Assembly: GCA_938008555.1 (NCBI GenBank)
Contig: CALLKE010000073.1
Coordinates: forward strand, 1-7,083
From: an uncultured Pedobacter sp.
GTDB lineage: Bacteria > Bacteroidota > Bacteroidia > Sphingobacteriales > Sphingobacteriaceae
Direction of reading: 5' to 3'
DNA: 7,083 bases
The position numbers and the translations under genes were made by a program. A model generated the notes under the pieces. It was given only the letters and a program-made list of their open reading frames with translations, made no database searches and was not told the origin of the DNA. Of this stretch, positions 1 through 6,200 are shown piece by piece (the stretch's first letter is position 1; every line of letters begins with the position of its first letter).

Positions 1-243
1 GTTACCTAAAAACTCAATCACATAGTAATAAGGACCCGATGGAAGAACATATGAGTGTCGTCGATTGCTTACTCCACAGCACGCTATACTGCCATTATTA
101 TATCCTCTGCTATGCCATACCAGAATACCATTCCGGTCAAATAAACTAACCGTGTTCAACGGGTATTTCTCAACATGACCGATGTACCAACAATCATTTA
201 CTCCATCTCCATTATTCGACAACACTGACCCTACCGCTAGCTC
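1..243 (-). other. CHU_C / gliding-motility-associated C-terminal domain (T9SS type B sorting signal), lacking its last residues
   Basis: Residues 2281-2361 carry the ordered motifs of this family: NNGDGVNDCWYI (bases 181-216), HVEKYPLNTVSLFDRNGILV, then WHSRGYNN, GVSNRR and LPSGPYYYVIEFLGN. The family consensus begins SPNGDG-x-ND; here the Pro is Asn. The usual Trp of FNRWG is Asn (FDRNG). The stretch between GYNN and LPSG has two adjacent Cys (bases 76-81), and a third Cys follows NGDGVND. In known systems this domain directs outer-membrane transit through the type IX machinery, usually with a PorP/SprF-family partner often encoded next door. The window ends before the final residues and stop codon, so such a partner gene cannot be checked here. 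Confidence 0.88.
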
Positions 244-3200
244 CTTATCCAAAACCGAAACCTCTCCCTGAGTAATCGTGAAACTAACACTACTGCCATC
301 CAAGTAAACTGAAGCCACACCCCCTCCTTTATTCGATGCACTCACATTAAATGATACAGCATTACTGTCTACTGGAATCGTCACACTCGGAGGTACTACT
401 AACGAACCTCCCAATAAACTCAATTGACTCGATGCATCTACAACTAGATGCACATCAATAGGTCGCTTACTCGTTACTCCTGAAGGTAAACTCGCACTCA
501 ACTCAACACTACCACTGGAATAAATCGTACCATTACCGATCGTAATCACTAGATTCTTCGCATCTAATGACGTCCCGTCAACAATCGACAAACTACCACT
601 CACCGAATTTAGATTAGCCGTTGTGGCTGTAACTAACAGCTCATCTCCATTATACAACACCTGATCCAACAATGCCTGAACTGGAATCGATACACTACTT
701 TGACCCGCTTGCAAGACAACACTCGAAGGAAGACTATAATGATGAGGATCAGCTACACTTCCAGCCAAACTAAAAATCACATCAGAAGGCAAGGTGATAC
801 CCACTGGACTCAAGCTTAATAACAGACTACCATTACTACCCTCTAACAAACTGCTCGTACTGCTACTCAAACTCAAACTCACTATCGTAATAGTCTGGCT
901 CGTGCTCGCTGGAAGATAGTTCACATCTCCACTCGAGCTCGCCGTCAAAACAACCTGACCTCCCTGAGTAGCACTAATCACATGACTAAAAGGATCTATC
1001 GTCGCTATCCCCCCCAATGACGTGATACTATACGTAATAACGCCTCCTCCATCTAATGCGGTACTGCTCGCACTCGCCGTCAAACTACCATTCAGTGACA
1101 TCATATTCGCACTCGTGATCTCCAACTCTTGTGAACCCTGCAAAATACTAATAGTCAAACTCGCTGGAACTGGTGAATAATAATTCGCATCGCTAGACTG
1201 ACTCGCCTCCACTACAATCGTTCCTGCTGTCATCGCTCTAACCAAGCCTGTAATCGCATTAATCGTGCCCAAACTACCGCCACTGATAATGCTATAACTG
1301 ATCACTCCTGTGCTGCTTAAGCCCCCTGAAAAACCAGCACCACTGACTCCTGTCACTGTTAAACTACCTCCCACATTCATGATCACTGGTGGCAAAGGAA
1401 GCAACGATAAGATAGGAGTCCCTCGACCGATCGTGATTGTCTGAATTACACTCGCTCCAGTGTAATTCGTGTCTCCCACCGTGCTCGCCTCTAGTTGTAT
1501 ACTGCCTGCACCAATACCCCTCAGAATACCACTTGACGAATCTATTGTAGCCGAACCACTTCCTGACAACACACTATAGGTAACTAACCCTCCACTGCTC
1601 GCACTTGCACTCGTGGTATAGCTCAATGCAATCGTCCCACCAACTACGGTCGTACTTATTGAACTCATCGTAAGCGTCTGCGGACCCTTACTAATCGTAA
1701 TCACACGGCTCGAACTAGCAGAGGTATAATCTGAATCCCCTAACGCAGAGGCTCTAAAGGTCACTGTGCCGGCACTAATAGCCGTAATAACACCCCCACT
1801 AGTAACGGTAGCCGATCCTGTACCATTGATAATCGTATAACTTATTAAACCTCCTCGCCCCCCTGTGGCACTCGTAGTCGCAATAAGGCCCAATGTACTA
1901 CCTGCTAACATCGTGCTCGTGCTGGGGCTGATCGTTAAGGTTTGAGATCCTTTATTAATCGTAATTGTCTGCGATATAGAAGCGCCCATATAGTTTGCAT
2001 TACCAGCGGTAGAAGCCGTTAATACCACACTACCTACATTAACAGCAAATAGCACACCATTAGTAGCATCCACTGTCGCTGAACCTGAACCGATACTCGC
2101 AACACTATAAGTGATAGAACCTCCACTCATCACATTGCTACTGGCTGTCACTGTCAAACTACCATCTACTGCAGTCACATAGCTACCCGTACTCGAAGTC
2201 AATGCCAATGTCTGCGGACCCGAGCCTATCGTGATGGTTAAACTGCCAGGCGTTGATTGATTATAGTTCACATCACCACCCTGAACACCACTCACTAGCA
2301 CCTGACCTGAGGCCAAAGCCGTCAGCAAGCCACTCACCGCGTCGATCGTCGCGCTGCCTGAGCCTATACCTGTCACACTAAAGGTCACTGAACCTACACT
2401 GGCAACCGTACCGCCTGGTAAAGGAGGAATACTGGTCGAGCTCATACTCAAAGTACCACCCACATTCACATTGCTGGAAGCTATCGTGCTCGTCAAGGAT
2501 AAACCAGGGGTACTGCGACCGATCGTAATCAACGTACTGGTGAGCGCTGAATTGTAATTCGTGTCTCCTGATGATTGTGCCACCAACGTCACAACTCCAG
2601 CACGCGTTGCGGTAATCGAACCCGTACCAGGATTTACCGTCGCCGAAATACCAGAGCCTACACTGATGCTGAAGCTCACTGAGCCCCCACTACTGTATTG
2701 AGCCAGATTATGCGTGATCGCTGTGGTGATATCTCCCACATTCATCACACTTGGAAAACTGATCTGTAAAACAGGCGTACTACGACCAATCACCAACAAC
2801 GTGCTGGTCTGCGCCGAGGTATAATTCGAGTTGGAAGCTGCTTGAGCAGTCAGCGTAACTGTACCTGATCCGGTAGCAGTCAACTGGCCTGTACTGGGGT
2901 TCACCGTCGCTGAGCCACTACCCACACTACTCACACTGTAGGTGATGGTTCCTCCTCCACTAACACTATTGCTAGCCGTGAGCGTAGATACTTGCTCTAC
3001 TAACAAACTATAACTCGACGAGCCAAATGTAAGCGTCTGCGGACCTGAACCTATCGTGATGGTTAAACTGCCAGGCGTTGATTGATAATAGTTCACATCA
3101 CCACCTTGAATACCACTCACTAGCACCTGACCTGAGGCCAAAGCCGTCAGCAAGCCACTCACCGCGTCGATCGTCGCGCTGCCTGAGCCTATACCTGTCA

Positions 3201-6200
3201 CACTAAAGGTCACTGAACCTACACTGGCAACCGTACCGCCTGGTAAAGGAGGAATACTGGTCGAGCTCATACTCAAAGTACCACCCACATTCACATTGCT
3301 CGAAGCGCTCGTACTCGTCAAGGATAAACCAGGGGTACTGCGACCGATCGTAATCAACGTACTGGTCATCGCTGAATAATAATCCGTATCGCCTAATGAC
3401 TGAGCTACTAGCGTCACAACTCCTGCCTGACTGGCCGTGATTTGACCAGTCATCGAATTCACTGTCGCCGAAATACCAGAGCCTGTTAGCAGACTATAGG
3501 TCACCGAGCCTCCCTTATTTATACTACCCCCAAGTGTCCCCGCTGTCGTGCTGGTTACTGCACTTGCAATGCTACCAACCGTCATGCTTAAGGCAGCAAT
3601 ACTCAAGCTCGGCGTACTCCTTCCTATAGTAACCAGCGTACTGGTAATCGCTCCTGCATAATCACTGTTAGCTGACACTTGAGCAATCAAGGTGATCGCT
3701 CCTGCACCTGTAGCTGTTAATTCTCCTGTACTCGAATTCAGTGTCACTGAACCTCCCCCCGAAACAGCACTATACACGATAGATGCACTACCAACGATGG
3801 CACTATTGCTCGCCGTAATAGCGGAGGTTTGATCCACTGTTAATGCATAAGGCCCATTAGAAAAGGCTAAAACCTGTGCCTTCTTCACTAAACCTACCGT
3901 AAATCGATCCCCACTACTCAAGCTGATATTCGAAAAACTATACGTATTGCCCGATACCATACTTGCACTCAATCCTCCACCACTCACTACCGTCCCAGTG
4001 AAACTCCCCGTACCATGATCGATCAACAAACATAAATCCGATGGCAAATAGCCAATCGTACTTGAAAATGCACCCGTCAAATCAAAATCCAACTCCAATG
4101 CCCCTACTCCATTCGTGTTCTGTGCCTGCCATACTCTGGATAACATCATACGCATCGGCGTACCAGTGCCCGAATTTAGTGGCAAGCCACTCGTGGTAAT
4201 CGAACTCGTCAAAGCTCCATTATTCCCCACCAATAGAAATCGCTTATCTCCTCCAAAATCTCCTCCATTCAGCACATTGGACGAAGCCGTCGAACTTAAA
4301 CTCAGCGTCAAGATATCTCTCCCTAAACTACTCCGAGACTGACGCTGGTTCAAGCCACTAGTCGAATCACCCCCGATACCAAATACGGTATTACTATAGC
4401 CTGTGTTCGATGCCCCTGTCCAAATCGGTGTTCCATCACTCGCATAATAGTTTGGCTGACTAGCTGGGTCTAACGATATCCCATATTTTATTCCCAGATA
4501 ACTCTGAACCTGCGCACGCTCTTGAGCAGATATTCCGCGATTGTAGTACACTACCTCGCCAATATCACCCGTATAAGAACCACCCCCTACCAAAAAATTA
4601 AACACAGTACTTCCCGTAATCGAGCCCGTACCAGAAGCGGTTGCTGAAACACCATTCAAATACGTAAATCCACTATTCTGATTGTTACTCGTGTACGTCC
4701 CTATTAAGATGCTAGGCAAGCTCATACTCTGAGCACCGCCGATATTGCTGCTACTTCCGTCCAAGCCAAAGCTATTGACACCACTGCTAGCTAGACCCGG
4801 ACCCGGATCGGAGGATGCATTGCTCGAGGATACAAGTGCCGAACTTCCAATATTGGAACTCCTACCAACGGCCACTAACGTATTACTACTTGAAAAACTA
4901 AAATTACTCGACCCACTTAAGCCACTCGAACTGTTAAAACTTAATACTGGATTATAGTTCAACTGATTGCTCTGAACTATTGCCGAAGATGGGCTAGTCT
5001 GAGCCTGATTCGATGTTACCGAGATACTCTGGGATTGATCATCCCACTCCGATACTTGATTCCCTACCGTACTCACCCCATTGTCAGCTCGCAACCACAA
5101 CTCCATGTCCTGACTTCCTATGCCTACACCTCCGGGTGCGTAAAAAATCGCGATCGACTGGCTCGTCTGACTCGGCAAATAGTCTGCATCTCCCGCAGCA
5201 AATACATTCAAGGTCACAAAGCCTGTACTCAGCGCATGAATCAAACCGCTACTATTAACCGTCGCTGAACCTCCGCCTGACAAGCTACTGATCGAATAAC
5301 TTAAGCCTCCACCTGATCCTGATAACAACGAAACACCATCTACATTCGTCCGCGTTACACTCGAGCTCAGCGAGCTGCCAATCACCATCGTTCCACTCGA
5401 TAACACTTGCAGCGTCTGCGTGCCCTGACCTATCTGAACCAAGATCGTACTCGATATCGGTGAATAGTAATTCGTATTCCCCAGAGCCGTGACCGTCATA
5501 CTCATACTTCCGATATGAACACCCGTCAAGATACCACTCGAGACATTCAACGTCGCTGAGCTCGAGCCTGATCCCAACGTATAAGACAAACTGCCGCCCA
5601 AGCCAGACGATACCGAACGGGCAATCGTAGAGGATACCGACAGCATCGCACCTACTCCTAGGTTGATCGGCTGATTGTTATTGATCGTTAAACTTTGAGT
5701 GCCAATCGTAATGCTAATCGTCCGGCTAACCGATACCGGTGAATAATAGCTCGCATTGCCCAAGGCTGTAACCGTCACGATAACGGTCCCTACCTGAGTA
5801 CCTGTCAGCATCCCTAAAACCGAATCGATCGTACCGGAGCCCGAACCCGATGTCAAAGTATAGGATAGATTACCCCCCAAAGACGACGATATCGAACGGG
5901 TCGTCGATATAGCGATGCTACCCCCTACTGCAACACTCAGCGGGGGATTGATCGTCAAACTCTGACTCCCTAAATTAACCGTAATCAACGTACTGGTACT
6001 CGACGCTGTATAATTCCCATTGCCCACTGTACTGGCCGTCAGCGTAACCTGGCCCACACTAACGCCACTAAATAGGGTCGCATAACCCGATGTCGGAGTG
6101 ATCGTGCCGCTGCCTGAACCCATCCCTACAATGCTATAACTAATTGACCCGCCTTGCGTGCCAGCTGTACTGGTGGTCGTTATACCCACACTACTTCCAA

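Larger units (their letters stand above)
880..3876 (-). repeat. Tandem Ig-like (Big-type) units, C-terminal array: eleven complete units
   Basis: Eleven units follow the island: H 3622-3876, I 3343-3621, J 3043-3342, K 2785-3042, L 2518-2784, M 2218-2517, N 1948-2217, O 1684-1947, P 1420-1683, Q 1135-1419, R 880-1134. They are 85-100 residues long with the same strand order as the upstream array and a conserved G-D/N-x-N/D-Y motif in each (for example GDTNY in L, GDVNY in J, M and R, GDSDY in O). Two junction styles occur: IGRSTP and PQTL/SQTL after a G-rich link. J and M are longest because they carry an extra loop with SIPPLPGG; Q also has a longer, Pro-rich first half. H-I-J and K-L-M look like a duplicated three-unit block. 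Units H, K and R have no Lys or Arg. The array probably extends the stalk between the LamG head and the sorting domain. Confidence 0.85.

Noticed and set aside
61..120. Possible frameshift in the sorting domain around the Cys-Cys loop
   Set aside because: The frame before (FDRNG, GYNN) and after (LPSGPYYYVIEF) this loop is the same, and loops of varying sequence between these two motifs are normal in the family. A pair of compensating frameshifts is possible but not needed.
2211..3366. The near-identical 331-base repeat as an insertion sequence or transposon remnant
   Set aside because: It has no inverted ends, no target-site duplication that I can see, no transposase, and it matches the Ig-like unit structure in phase. 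It is an internal gene duplication.
4115..5268. Short plus-strand open frames at 4115-4342, 4745-4957, 5013-5258 and 5035-5268
   Set aside because: They lie antisense to the LamG/DUF8202 island, which reads as clean recognisable protein on the minus strand. Their translations show no family resemblance and they have no convincing ribosome-binding context; the last two also overlap each other in different frames.
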